Shown here piece after piece: positions 1 through 6,626 of a stretch of DNA of 13,186 bases; the first letter of the stretch is position 1; each line of letters begins with the position of its first letter. The translations under genes were made by a program, and so were the position numbers. Where the stretch lies: assembly GCA_019115425.1 (NCBI GenBank), contig DXDO01000169.1:1-13186 (forward strand), in the 5' to 3' direction. The stretch comes from Candidatus Agathobaculum merdigallinarum (GTDB lineage Bacteria; Bacillota; Clostridia; Oscillospirales; Butyricicoccaceae). A model generated the notes under the pieces. It searched no databases. It saw nothing but the letters and a program-made list of their open reading frames with translations, and was not told the origin of the DNA.

Positions 1-130
1 TGCAATAGCAATTTGCACAAAAAAACGGGCCCAATAAGACAAATCGCCCCTCAAAAGAAGCTGTTTTGACTTCCTTTGAGGGGCATATTTTGTACATTAT
101 TTTTGGGACAAGCTATTTTGCAACAGGCCC
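1..130 (-). repeat. MITE-like inverted repeat element, copy A (cut by window start)
   Basis: On the minus strand, bases 130 to 1 match 5212-5341 at 127 of 130 positions with no gaps. The missing outer end (about 21 bases) would lie left of the window. Like copy B it contains an internal stem: GCCCCTCAAAGGAAG pairs with CTTCTTTTGAGGGGC, one G.T wobble included. The copy begins 11 bases after the stop codon of the symporter gene, so its hairpin could also serve as that gene's terminator. It encodes no protein. The repeat is seen directly; calling it MITE-like is inference. Confidence 0.85.
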
Positions 131-141
131 TGGAAAAGCGT

Positions 142-1515
142 TTATTTTTTCATGATATCCTCGCCGCGCGACGCCCTGGCAACGATGCCGGACAGGGCCA
201 GCAGCGCGATCAGGTTGGGGAATACCATCAGCGCATTGAACAGGTCGGACAGGTTCCAAACCAGATCGACCTTGAGCGCCGAGCCGATCACGATGCACAC
301 GACAACGATCGCCGCATAGACCTTGGTCGCCTTCTTGCCGAACAGCGCCTTGACGTTGGTCTCGCCGAAGAAGTACCAGCCGATGATGGTCGAGAACGCG
401 AAGAACAGCATGCAGACCGCAACAAAGATGTTGCCGAACGAGTCCATCGTGGTGTTGAATGCCGCCTGCGCCAGCTCGGTGCCCTGCAGGCCGCCGGGCA
501 CGCCCGCCTGAAGCTGGCCCGAGGTCAGGATGACCATGGCGGTGAGCGTCAGCACAACGAAAGTGTCGATAAACACGGATACGATGGCGATTTCGCCCTG
601 ATCCTGGGGCTTTTCCACCTTGGCCAGCGCGTGCGCATGCGGGGTGGAGCCCATGCCGGCCTCGTTGGAGAACAGGCCGCGCGCCACGCCGTAGCGCATC
701 GCCTGCTGTACGGTGATGCCGACCGCGCCGCCGAGGATGGCCTGCGGGTCAAACGCCGCGACAAAGATCGACTGGAACGCGGGGATGATCGCCGCATGGT
801 TGATGACCAGAATGACCCCGCAGCCGACGATGTAGAAGCACGCCATGATCGGCACCAGCTTCTCGGTGACCGCTGCGATGCGGCTGACGCCGCCGAGGAA
901 GATAAACGCCGCGATGATCGCGCAGATGACGCCGATCACGATCGGCGGGATGCCGAACGCGGTCTTGAACGACGCGCTGATCGAGTTGGCCTGCACCATG
1001 TTACCGGTAAAGCCGAGCGCAAAGATGATGGCGAGCGAGAAGAAGCCCGCGAGGAACTTACCGAACTTGCCGGTAAAGCGCGCCTTGATGTAGTAGATCG
1101 GGCCGCCGGTCACATGCCCGTCCTTGTCCACGGTCTTGTACTTCTGCGCGAGCACGGCCTCGCCATAGATGGTGGACATGCCGAAGAACGCACTCAGCCA
1201 CATCCAGAAAATCGCGCCCGGGCCGCCGGAGTACAGCGCGGTCGCGGCGCCTGCGATGTTGCCCGTGCCGACCTGCGCCGCAATCGCGGTGGTCAGCGCC
1301 TGGAACGGGCTCATGCCGTCCTTGCCCGCCTTTTCGCCATTGAGCGAGAAGTTGCCGAACAGCCGCTTCCAGCCCGCGCCGAACTTGCGGATCTGCACAA
1401 AGCGCGTGCGGATGGTGAAGATGATGCCCGTGCCGACCAGCAGGTAGAGCAGGATGCTGTTCCACACGATGTCGCTGATCTTGCTTACCAGATCAGCCAG
1501 TTGATCCATTGACAT
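142..1515 (-). CDS. Sodium:alanine/glycine symporter, AGCS family
   Basis: A 457-residue inner-membrane transporter that imports alanine or glycine with Na+. It has about ten or eleven hydrophobic segments spread over residues 20-445. The AGCS family signatures are present: ALTTAIAAQVGTGNIAGA (73-90) and RGLFSNEAGMGSTPHAHA (279-296). Its length is normal for the family (450-490). The ATG at 1515 was chosen because AAAGGGG lies 10 bases upstream and the protein then begins just before the first helix; the ATG at 1509 is also possible. An in-frame ATG at 1599 with its own Shine-Dalgarno would add 28 residues. The gene lies downstream of a tandem glycine riboswitch and its terminator, which points to glycine as substrate. 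Family assignment is firm; substrate preference is inferred from the riboswitch. Confidence 0.95.
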   Translation of the reverse strand: MSMDQLADLVSKISDIVWNSILLYLLVGTGIIFTIRTRFVQIRKFGAGWKRLFGNFSLNGEKAGKDGMSPFQALTTAIAAQVGTGNIAGAATALYSGGPGAIFWMWLSAFFGMSTIYGEAVLAQKYKTVDKDGHVTGGPIYYIKARFTGKFGKFLAGFFSLAIIFALGFTGNMVQANSISASFKTAFGIPPIVIGVICAIIAAFIFLGGVSRIAAVTEKLVPIMACFYIVGCGVILVINHAAIIPAFQSIFVAAFDPQAILGGAVGITVQQAMRYGVARGLFSNEAGMGSTPHAHALAKVEKPQDQGEIAIVSVFIDTFVVLTLTAMVILTSGQLQAGVPGGLQGTELAQAAFNTTMDSFGNIFVAVCMLFFAFSTIIGWYFFGETNVKALFGKKATKVYAAIVVVCIVIGSALKVDLVWNLSDLFNALMVFPNLIALLALSGIVARASRGEDIMKK

Positions 1516-1549
1516 TTTTAACAAACCCCTTTTTCTGTTTTGCGGCAAA

Positions 1550-1582
1550 CAAAAAAGCCACGCCGCGTATGCGGTATGGCTC
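1550..1582 (-). terminator. Riboswitch-controlled intrinsic terminator
   Basis: On the minus strand AGCCA (1581-1577) and TGGCT (1560-1556) close a GC-rich stem with inner ACCGC/GCGG pairing and a short ATAC loop. Six to seven U follow (1556-1550). It sits between the second glycine aptamer and the symporter start, so it is the expression platform: termination by default, read-through when glycine is bound. The ON direction is known for glycine riboswitches in front of transporters and catabolic genes; it is inferred here. Confidence 0.85.
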
Positions 1583-1699
1583 TGAAAAAGCGTGGTCATG
1601 TGCGTTCCTTCCCGTCCCCAGTCCGGAGAATGCGCCCGCAAACGGAAAACCGTCCGTCCGTTGGACGGCGCCCCCTCCGCCTGTGCGCACGGATCGCGG

Positions 1700-1905
1700 C
1701 CCAGCCTTCAAACTCTGTCCTTTTGCCTGAGAGATTGGCGCGCGTCCGTTCCCGCCGCGCGCGTTGCACCTTCGGCAGCCCCTTGCGGGACATTCTCCAG
1801 AGCCACATCCATTTACAGTCCTCATCCGGCACGCCGGACGCCTGAGAGTTTTGCTCCTTCGGCAAGCCTTTCGGCTTTTTCCTGCAAACTTCGTTTGTCG
1901 CTGTA
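1700..1905 (-). promoter_or_regulatory. Tandem glycine riboswitch
   Basis: Two glycine aptamers lie in tandem on the minus strand. Aptamer 1 spans about 1905-1812 and carries GCCGAAGGAGCAA followed by CTCTCAGGC. Its P1 stem forms between ATACAG (near 1906-1901) and CTGTAA (near 1817-1812). Aptamer 2 spans about 1808-1702 and carries GGAGAATG, GCCGAAGGTGCAA and CTCTCAGGCAAAAGGACAGAG-type 3' end, with CTCTG/CAGAG closing P1. The two are joined by a short linker. A terminator follows about 120 bases downstream, then the AGCS symporter, which is the usual target of this riboswitch in Clostridia. Exact ends are approximate. Confidence 0.95.
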
Positions 1906-1920
1906 TCGTCTTAGGATATA

Positions 1921-1949
1921 AGTGTAGCACCGCGCCGCCGCTCTGTCAA
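1921..1949 (-). promoter_or_regulatory. Promoter of riboswitch-symporter transcript
   Basis: On the minus strand TTGACA (1949-1944) is followed by a 17-base spacer and TACACT (1926-1921). The predicted start is near 1914, about ten bases before the first aptamer, exactly where a riboswitch leader should begin. Sigma-A type. Confidence 0.88.
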
Positions 1950-1990
1950 GTCCTGCCACCTGCGCTGTTCACGATGCGTTCACCCGCCGC

Positions 1991-2010
1991 TTGACAACCT
2001 GTGCTATAAT
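1991..2010 (+). promoter_or_regulatory. Probable promoter of the rodA-pbp operon
   Basis: TGCTATAAT (2002-2010) is a perfect -10 with the extended TGn element, which can work without a good -35. TTGACA at 1991-1996 lies only 8 bases upstream of it, so it is not the matching -35. It could instead pair with the weaker TAAAGT (2013-2018) at 16 bases. The promoter fires away from the symporter promoter. Which hexamers are used is not settled by the sequence. Confidence 0.55.
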
Positions 2011-2059
2011 GATAAAGTTATATTCATACTGTAATCCCCAGAAGGGAGGAAAAGAAAAC

Positions 2060-3811
2060 ATGATCGACGCTTTACAGCGCCTTCTGGATGCGCTGACCGG
2101 CTTTCTGGCGGAAAACCCCATGGTCGGCGCGTGGTACACAACGGTCGTCCGCTTCGTGTTCCCGCTGCTGGCGCTGATGATCCTGGTCGGTGCGATCCGT
2201 TCGCTGTGGAAGGTCAAGCATCCGGACGAGGTCTGGGGCTATCTCGGCATGGCCAACGGCGTCCGCCTGCCGATCACCCACTGGGAAAACATCATCGGCC
2301 GCGCGCCCTCGTGCGACGTGCAGCTCGAATACCCCTCGGTATCCCGCCAGCACGCTGCGCTCATCCGCGAGGAGGACGGCTCGTGGACCGTGTACGACCT
2401 CGGCTCCAAGGGCGGCGTTACGGTCAACGACCTGCCGGTGGACGAATACGCGGTCGTTGAGGACGGCGATACGGTTGCTTTTGGCGGTATTCCCACCATG
2501 CTCATGCCCATCTCGGTGGAGGAGAAACGCCGGCAGATGGCAGAGCGCCGTGCGGAGGGCCGTCCTGCAGGCATGTGGGGCGCGCTTGTGCTGCTGACGC
2601 TGTTTCAGGTGCTCACCTCCTTGCAGCTCATCATCGCCGCGGGCGAGGAGGCGACCGTCACCATTCCGCTGACCTTTCTCATATTCACGCTGATCTGCTG
2701 GGGCTACTTCATTGTGCTGCGCTCGTTCAGGCGCATCGGCTTTGAGATGGAGACCATCGCGTTTTTCCTGTGTACGCTCTCGCTCGCCGTCACCGGCTCG
2801 ACCGTGCCGGACGAGATGCCCAAGCAGCTGGTCGCCATCGTGATGGGGCTTGTGCTCTTCCTTGTGCTCGGCTTTTTCCTGCGCGACCTCGGCCGCGCGC
2901 AGAAGGTGCGCTGGTTCATGGGCGCGGCGGCGGTCGCCATGCTGGTGATCACGCTGCTGATCGGATCGAGCGAGGGCGGCGCCAAGGCGTGGATCCGGCT
3001 GGGCGGCATGTCGCTTCAGCCCTCTGAGCTTGCCAAGATCTGCTATATCTTTGCGGGCGCGGCCACGCTCGACCGCCTGTTCAACAAGCGCAACCTGTGG
3101 ATGTTCATCGGCCTGACCGGCATCTGCGGCGCATGCCTTGCGCTGCAAAACGATTTCGGCACCGCGCTGGTGTTCTTCGTGACCTTCCTCGTCATCGCCT
3201 ATCTGCGCTCGGGCGACTTTGCCACGCTTGGACTGATCTGTGCGGGCTGCTTTGCGGGCGGCATGGTGCTGCTGACGGTAAAGGGGCATGTCGCCGCGCG
3301 CTTCTCCTCCTGGGGCCACATCTGGGAGGATGTGTACGGCGCGGGCTTCCAGCAGACCCATACGCTGACCGCAGCCGCTTCGGGCGGCATGATCGGCGTG
3401 GGCGCAGGCGAAGGGTGGCTGTCCGGCCTTGCTGCCGCAGATACCGACATCGTGTTCGGCATGCTGTGTGAGGAGTGGGGCCTGATCATCGCGGTGCTGA
3501 CCATCCTGTGCATCATCACGCTCGCGGTATTCGCGGTGCGCGCGTGCCGCGCGGGCCGCTCGAGCTTTTACACGATCGCGGCCTGCGCCGCGACCAGCCT
3601 GCTGGTGTTCCAGACCTGCCTGAACGTGTTCGGCGCGGTCGATATCCTGCCGTTCACCGGCGTGACCCTGCCGTTCGTCTCAAACGGCGGCTCGTCCATG
3701 CTGTCGGCATGGGGGATGCTCGCCTTCCTCAAGGCAACCGATACGCGGCAGAACGCTTCGTTCGCCGTCCGGCTGCCCAGCCGGCGCGAGCTGCGCGGGG
3801 AGGTGGAATAA
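2060..3811 (+). CDS. FHA domain fused to SEDS glycosyltransferase (RodA/FtsW family)
   Basis: A 583-residue membrane protein. Residues 28-48 form one transmembrane helix. Residues about 70-150 are an FHA phosphothreonine-binding domain with the conserved GR (80-81), SRQH (95-98) and N123. Residues 174-560 are a SEDS core, the peptidoglycan polymerase fold that joins lipid II. SEDS marks are WIRLGGMSLQPSELAK (311-326), QNDFGT (363-368, the family's QPDxGT block with its catalytic Asp, here D365) and LPFTGVTLPFVSNGGSS (530-546). The ATG at 2060 has AGGGAGGA nine bases upstream. The next gene, a class B PBP, starts at the base after the stop codon, so the two are surely translated together as a polymerase/transpeptidase pair. 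The FHA domain suggests control by a Ser/Thr kinase, none of which is in the window. Elongation, division or sporulation role cannot be decided. Confidence 0.93.
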   Translation: MIDALQRLLDALTGFLAENPMVGAWYTTVVRFVFPLLALMILVGAIRSLWKVKHPDEVWGYLGMANGVRLPITHWENIIGRAPSCDVQLEYPSVSRQHAALIREEDGSWTVYDLGSKGGVTVNDLPVDEYAVVEDGDTVAFGGIPTMLMPISVEEKRRQMAERRAEGRPAGMWGALVLLTLFQVLTSLQLIIAAGEEATVTIPLTFLIFTLICWGYFIVLRSFRRIGFEMETIAFFLCTLSLAVTGSTVPDEMPKQLVAIVMGLVLFLVLGFFLRDLGRAQKVRWFMGAAAVAMLVITLLIGSSEGGAKAWIRLGGMSLQPSELAKICYIFAGAATLDRLFNKRNLWMFIGLTGICGACLALQNDFGTALVFFVTFLVIAYLRSGDFATLGLICAGCFAGGMVLLTVKGHVAARFSSWGHIWEDVYGAGFQQTHTLTAAASGGMIGVGAGEGWLSGLAAADTDIVFGMLCEEWGLIIAVLTILCIITLAVFAVRACRAGRSSFYTIAACAATSLLVFQTCLNVFGAVDILPFTGVTLPFVSNGGSSMLSAWGMLAFLKATDTRQNASFAVRLPSRRELRGEVE

Positions 3812-5185
3812 ATGCGGAAAATCGAAAAACGCGGCATTTTCTGCCTGATATTGGCGGCGCTGCTCGGGATCGGTCTCGCGCTGTTCTGTTTCCGCTTTGT
3901 GATGGACGGCGACGATTGGGCCTCTTATCCCTATAATCGCCACCTGTACAGCAACTCCGGTCAGCTCAAGGGCGGCACGATACTGGACAGGGACGGCGAT
4001 GTACTGTCCTCACTGGACGAAAACGGCAACCGCGTCTATTATCCGGACAGCGACGTGCGCCGTGCGACGCTGCACGCGGTCGGCGATCCGGCGGGCAACA
4101 TCGGCGCGGGCGCGCTGACCGCCTTCGCGGACAAGCTGTCGGGCTATAATGTGCTGACCGGCGTATATTCGCCGCTCGGCACGGGGAACAACCTGTATTT
4201 GACCATCGACGCCTATCTCAACAACATCGCGTATCAGGCGCTCGGCGGCATGCGGGGCACGGTCGGCGTGTACAACTACAAAACCGGCGAGATTTTGTGC
4301 ATGGTTTCCACCCCGACTTTTGATCCCGCCGACCCGCCGTCCATCGATCCGGATGACCCCGCTTGGGAGGGTGTGTACGTCAACCGCCTGCTCTCCGCGA
4401 ATTCCATCCCAGGCTCCATCTTCAAGGTGGTGACGCTCAACGCGGCGATCGAAAACATCCCCGACCTGTTTTCCCGCACTTGGAACTGCACCGGTTCGAC
4501 CGAGATCGGCGGCGATGTGGTGACCTGTCCCTATGCACACGGGGAAATGAATATCGAAGATGCGCTTGCCAACTCCTGCAACGGCGTGTTCGGCGCACTC
4601 GCGGTCGAGCTGGGCGGCGACACGATGCAGAAATACACCGATGCAGCCGGCCTGACCGAGTCCATTGAGGTAGACGGCATCACGACATCGCAGGGACACT
4701 TTAACTTTGACGGAAACGATAACCAGCTTGCCTGGGCGGGCGTCGGTCAGGGCGAGGATACCATGTGCCCGATCAACATGATGCAGTACATGGGCGCGAT
4801 CGCAAACGGCGGCAGAGCCGCCGTGCCGCGGCTGATCCACAGCTCGTCGACTTCGTTCGGCCTGCCGACCGGCATCTACTTTGCGCATAAGTCCGGCAAG
4901 CTGATCGAGGGGGACACTGCCGCGACCATCGCGGATATGATGCACAACAACGTCATCGCGACCTATGGTCAGGATCGCTTCCCGGGCATGGACATCTGCG
5001 CCAAGTCGGGCACCGCCGAGGTCGGCGCGGATCAGACGCCGAACGCATGGTTTACCGGCTTTCTGCGGGATGAAGCGACGCCGTATGCATTCATCGTGCT
5101 GGTCGAAAACGGCGGCGGCGGCTCGTCCGTCGCGGGATCGGTTGCGTCCGAGGTGCTGCAAGCCGCAGTAGACAGGGCATACTGA
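3812..5185 (+). CDS. Class B penicillin-binding protein (peptidoglycan transpeptidase)
   Basis: A 457-residue protein with one N-terminal membrane anchor (residues 8-30); the rest lies outside the membrane. It crosslinks peptidoglycan stem peptides and is a beta-lactam target. All three active-site motifs are present: SIFK (202-205, nucleophile S202), SCN (255-257) and KSGT (398-401). The region 50-65 (LKGGTILDRDGDVL) is the usual start of the non-catalytic N-terminal module. It is short for a class B PBP and has no PASTA domain, resembling the PbpA type that accompanies RodA in actinobacteria. The ATG directly follows the SEDS gene's stop codon; its ribosome site GGGGAGGTGG is inside that gene's end. 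Likely partner: the FHA-SEDS protein upstream. A repeat element 26 bases downstream may end the transcript. Confidence 0.93.
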   Translation: MRKIEKRGIFCLILAALLGIGLALFCFRFVMDGDDWASYPYNRHLYSNSGQLKGGTILDRDGDVLSSLDENGNRVYYPDSDVRRATLHAVGDPAGNIGAGALTAFADKLSGYNVLTGVYSPLGTGNNLYLTIDAYLNNIAYQALGGMRGTVGVYNYKTGEILCMVSTPTFDPADPPSIDPDDPAWEGVYVNRLLSANSIPGSIFKVVTLNAAIENIPDLFSRTWNCTGSTEIGGDVVTCPYAHGEMNIEDALANSCNGVFGALAVELGGDTMQKYTDAAGLTESIEVDGITTSQGHFNFDGNDNQLAWAGVGQGEDTMCPINMMQYMGAIANGGRAAVPRLIHSSSTSFGLPTGIYFAHKSGKLIEGDTAATIADMMHNNVIATYGQDRFPGMDICAKSGTAEVGADQTPNAWFTGFLRDEATPYAFIVLVENGGGGSSVAGSVASEVLQAAVDRAY

Positions 5186-5211
5186 AAGCACGCAGAATCA
5201 GGCAAAGAAAA

Positions 5212-5362
5212 GGGCCTATTGCAAAATAGCTTGTCCCAAAAATAATGTACAAAATACGCCCCTCAAAGGAAGTCAAAACAGCTTCTCTTGAGGGGCGATT
5301 TGTCTTATTGGGCCCGTTTTTTTGTGCAAATTGCTATTGCACTTTTATTTTGCAACAGCCCC
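5212..5362 (+). repeat. MITE-like element, copy B (complete)
   Basis: A 151-base element with 17-base terminal inverted repeats: GGGCCTATTGCAAAATA at 5212-5228 and, on the other strand, GGGGCTGTTGCAAAATA at 5362-5346 (three mismatches). Inside is a second stem, CGCCCCTCAA(AG)GAAG against CTTC(TC)TTGAGGGGCG. The ends look like the GG..CTGTTGCAAA ends known from IS6-family and related insertion sequences, but no transposase is present. AAAA and TTTT flank it, and no 8-base target duplication is visible. It lies between the PBP and flavodoxin stop codons, which converge here, so the folded element could act as a two-way terminator. Copy A is its inverted partner 5 kb to the left. Confidence 0.85.
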
Positions 5363-5366
5363 TTTT

Positions 5367-5849
5367 TTATTCTCCTTGAGCGGGTGATGCTTTGTCCGGA
5401 TCGTGCTTCTGGAGCAGGTTCTCGTAAAAACGGACCGCGCCCGCCAGTTCCGCCTGATTCGGGTGTCCCTTGGCCATGCCGCCGATCAGTTTGAACGGGC
5501 CGAAAGTGTTAAAGCCGAAGCAGCCGAATGACCCGACGATATGTGCGGATTTCTTCTCCGCCGCGGCCTGAATTGCTCGGGTATACCCATCCTTTTTCGC
5601 GCCGTAGGTATACAGGAAAAACACATCCTTCCCCGCAGGGAGGTTGTTCTCCGCAAACCGCAGCACGGATTTGTGGAATTTGGAATAGTATATGCCTGAG
5701 GCGAAGCCGATCAGATCATATGGCGCCAGATCAAAGTCTGGATGCTGCACCGCGTCGATCAGTGTGATTTGATGTTTGGCGGCGATTGCCTCCAGCAGCT
5801 TTTTGGTGTTGCTATGATGCCTGGAATAATATACAACGGCAGTTTTCAC
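5367..5849 (-). CDS. Flavodoxin-like FMN protein
   Basis: A 160-residue soluble protein of flavodoxin fold, closest in pattern to the Flavodoxin_3 type. VYYSRHHSNTKKL (6-18) is the FMN phosphate-binding loop, GFASGIYYSKFHKS (48-61) and LYTYGA (79-84) are the flavin-contacting loops, and CFGFNTFGPF (110-119) is followed by the GG-AKGHPN segment (123-131) typical of the group. The role is probably electron transfer or reduction of a quinone or other electrophile; substrate unknown. The start is GTG at 5849, preceded by AAGGAGG eight bases upstream; the open frame continues upstream to 5912 but that part runs through the promoter. The gene is divergent from an HxlR-type regulator, the usual arrangement of a regulator and its target oxidoreductase. 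The stop codon is four bases from repeat copy B. Confidence 0.85.
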   Translation of the reverse strand: MKTAVVYYSRHHSNTKKLLEAIAAKHQITLIDAVQHPDFDLAPYDLIGFASGIYYSKFHKSVLRFAENNLPAGKDVFFLYTYGAKKDGYTRAIQAAAEKKSAHIVGSFGCFGFNTFGPFKLIGGMAKGHPNQAELAGAVRFYENLLQKHDPDKASPAQGE

Positions 5850-5883
5850 CAGTGGTTCCTCCTTGACGTATATAGGTATATTA

Positions 5884-5912
5884 ATTATACTAAGTATGGA
5901 TTTGAGAAACAA
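5884..5912 (-). promoter_or_regulatory. Promoter of the flavodoxin gene
   Basis: On the minus strand TTGTTT (5912-5907), 17-base spacer, TATAAT (5889-5884). A dyad (5887-5897) overlaps the -10 region, so a bound repressor would block it. Confidence 0.75.
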
Positions 5913-5952
5913 GTACGCAATTTATTCATACTTGGTATGGATCAGTATACTG
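5887..5952. promoter_or_regulatory. Probable HxlR operator region (three dyads)
   Basis: Three short palindromes lie in the 117-base divergent intergenic region: ATACTAAGTAT (5887-5897), ATACTTGGTAT (5928-5938) and a perfect CAGTATACTG (5943-5952). The first two share the form ATACTnnGTATGGAT, point the same way, and their centres are 41 bases apart (about four helix turns). Operators of the HxlR/DUF24 group (YodB, CatR, HypR type) are TACT...AGTA dyads, so the fit is good. The first overlaps the flavodoxin -10; the second would overlap a weak hxlR promoter (TTGAGA at 5902-5907, CATACT at 5927-5932, long 19-base spacer). Confidence 0.6.
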
Positions 5953-5966
5953 TCAGGAGCAGCGAT

Positions 5967-6353
5967 ATGAAAAAGAATATAACAGCGGAAGAATACCTGC
6001 AAAAAATCCTGTCAAGCGAGGTGCGGGATAATTGCCCCGTGCGGCGCACGCTCGAGCTGTTGAGCGGCAAATGGCGCACGCATATCATCTATGCGCTGTG
6101 CCAGCGGCCGGTATGCCGTTTTGGAGAATTGAAAAAGGCGGTTCCCCGTATCACCAACGCCATGCTGACCTCGGTGCTGCGCGACTTGGAGCAGCTGGGA
6201 ATCGTTAACAGGGAGCAGTTTAACGAAATACCGCCGCATGTGGAATACTCGCTGACCGAAAAGGGAAAAGCGTTGCTGCCGGTGTACTTCGAGTTGGCCA
6301 AATGGGGAGACACCTATTTGGCCGCAGACAGTGCGGACAAAACAGACAAATAG
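5967..6353 (+). CDS. HxlR-family (DUF24) transcriptional regulator
   Basis: A 128-residue winged-helix DNA-binding protein. The family hallmark NCPVRRTLELLSGKW (22-36) is intact, with the N-terminal Cys23 that senses electrophiles or oxidants in relatives such as YodB and HypR; Cys45 and Cys50 are extra. The recognition helix region is RFGELKKAVPRITNAMLT (51-68), followed by the wing and VEYSLTEKG (92-100). The ATG at 5967 was chosen because AGGAG lies seven bases upstream; an open frame extends further upstream but only through the operator region. It is divergent from the flavodoxin gene and most likely represses both. A strong two-way terminator follows three bases after the stop codon. 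The signal is not deducible. Confidence 0.9.
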   Translation: MKKNITAEEYLQKILSSEVRDNCPVRRTLELLSGKWRTHIIYALCQRPVCRFGELKKAVPRITNAMLTSVLRDLEQLGIVNREQFNEIPPHVEYSLTEKGKALLPVYFELAKWGDTYLAADSADKTDK

Positions 6354-6355
6354 GA

Positions 6356-6396
6356 CAAACGGCGAAAAAAGGGAGATCCCTGTTTTTCGCCGTTTG
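6356..6396. terminator. Bidirectional terminator hairpin
   Basis: CAAACGGCGAAAAA pairs with TTTTTCGCCGTTTG, extended by AGGGA/TCCCT around a GA loop with one bulged base. It lies between the converging HxlR gene and the small membrane protein gene and can end both transcripts. Confidence 0.85.
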
Positions 6397-6404
6397 GCTT
6401 TCGT

Positions 6405-6626
6405 TCAGTTATGCACACCGAGCGGGATCACCACGGTCATTCTGCGGCGTACGGCGGGTTTCCGTTGCCGTGCCAGACGTCGCCCCGCAAAGAACAGCAG
6501 CGCCGCACCCGACAGGCCGGCCGCCAGCCCGCCGACCGAAACCGCGCCCATATCCGATGCGCATGCAAGGAAAAACAGCAGCAGACCGCCTGCTACCTGC
6601 AAAATAAAGCCCAGTCTTTTTTTCAT
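6405..6626 (-). CDS. Small two-helix membrane protein, function unknown
   Basis: A 73-residue protein that I do not recognise. It has two hydrophobic stretches (residues 5-22 and 28-47) separated by SDMG, glycine-rich in the second (VGGLAAGLSGAA), then a very basic tail with several Arg (49-62) and a final hydrophobic patch. This predicts a helical hairpin in the membrane with the tail in the cytoplasm. The ATG at 6626 has GGAGGGG six bases upstream, which supports real translation; the open frame runs further upstream without a ribosome site. It converges on the HxlR gene and shares its terminator. A minus-strand TATACT at 6667-6662 may be its -10 but no clear -35 is seen. Confidence 0.6.
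   Translation of the reverse strand: MKKRLGFILQVAGGLLLFFLACASDMGAVSVGGLAAGLSGAALLFFAGRRLARQRKPAVRRRMTVVIPLGVHN

Noticed and set aside
76..1512. Long open frame (478 codons) on the plus strand opposite the symporter gene
   Set aside because: Its translation is rich in Arg, Asp and His without any domain and lies opposite a clear AGCS gene; it is a GC-rich mirror frame. The same holds for the frames opposite FHA-SEDS (2072-3361), PBP (4010-5191), fakA (7747-9510) and recG (11451-12833).
1991..2010. TTGACA and TATAAT together as one promoter for the SEDS gene
   Set aside because: The spacer is only 8 bases; sigma-A needs 16-18. The -10 is kept as an extended -10 candidate instead.
5850..5912. 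Longer flavodoxin starting with ATG at 5912
   Set aside because: The extra 21 codons cover the -10, the first operator and the ribosome site AAGGAGG of the GTG start; the flavodoxin fold begins directly at the GTG.
5742..5966. Longer HxlR protein with start at 5742
   Set aside because: The extension overlaps the flavodoxin gene and the operator region, while the ATG at 5967 has AGGAG at the right distance and gives a normal HxlR length.
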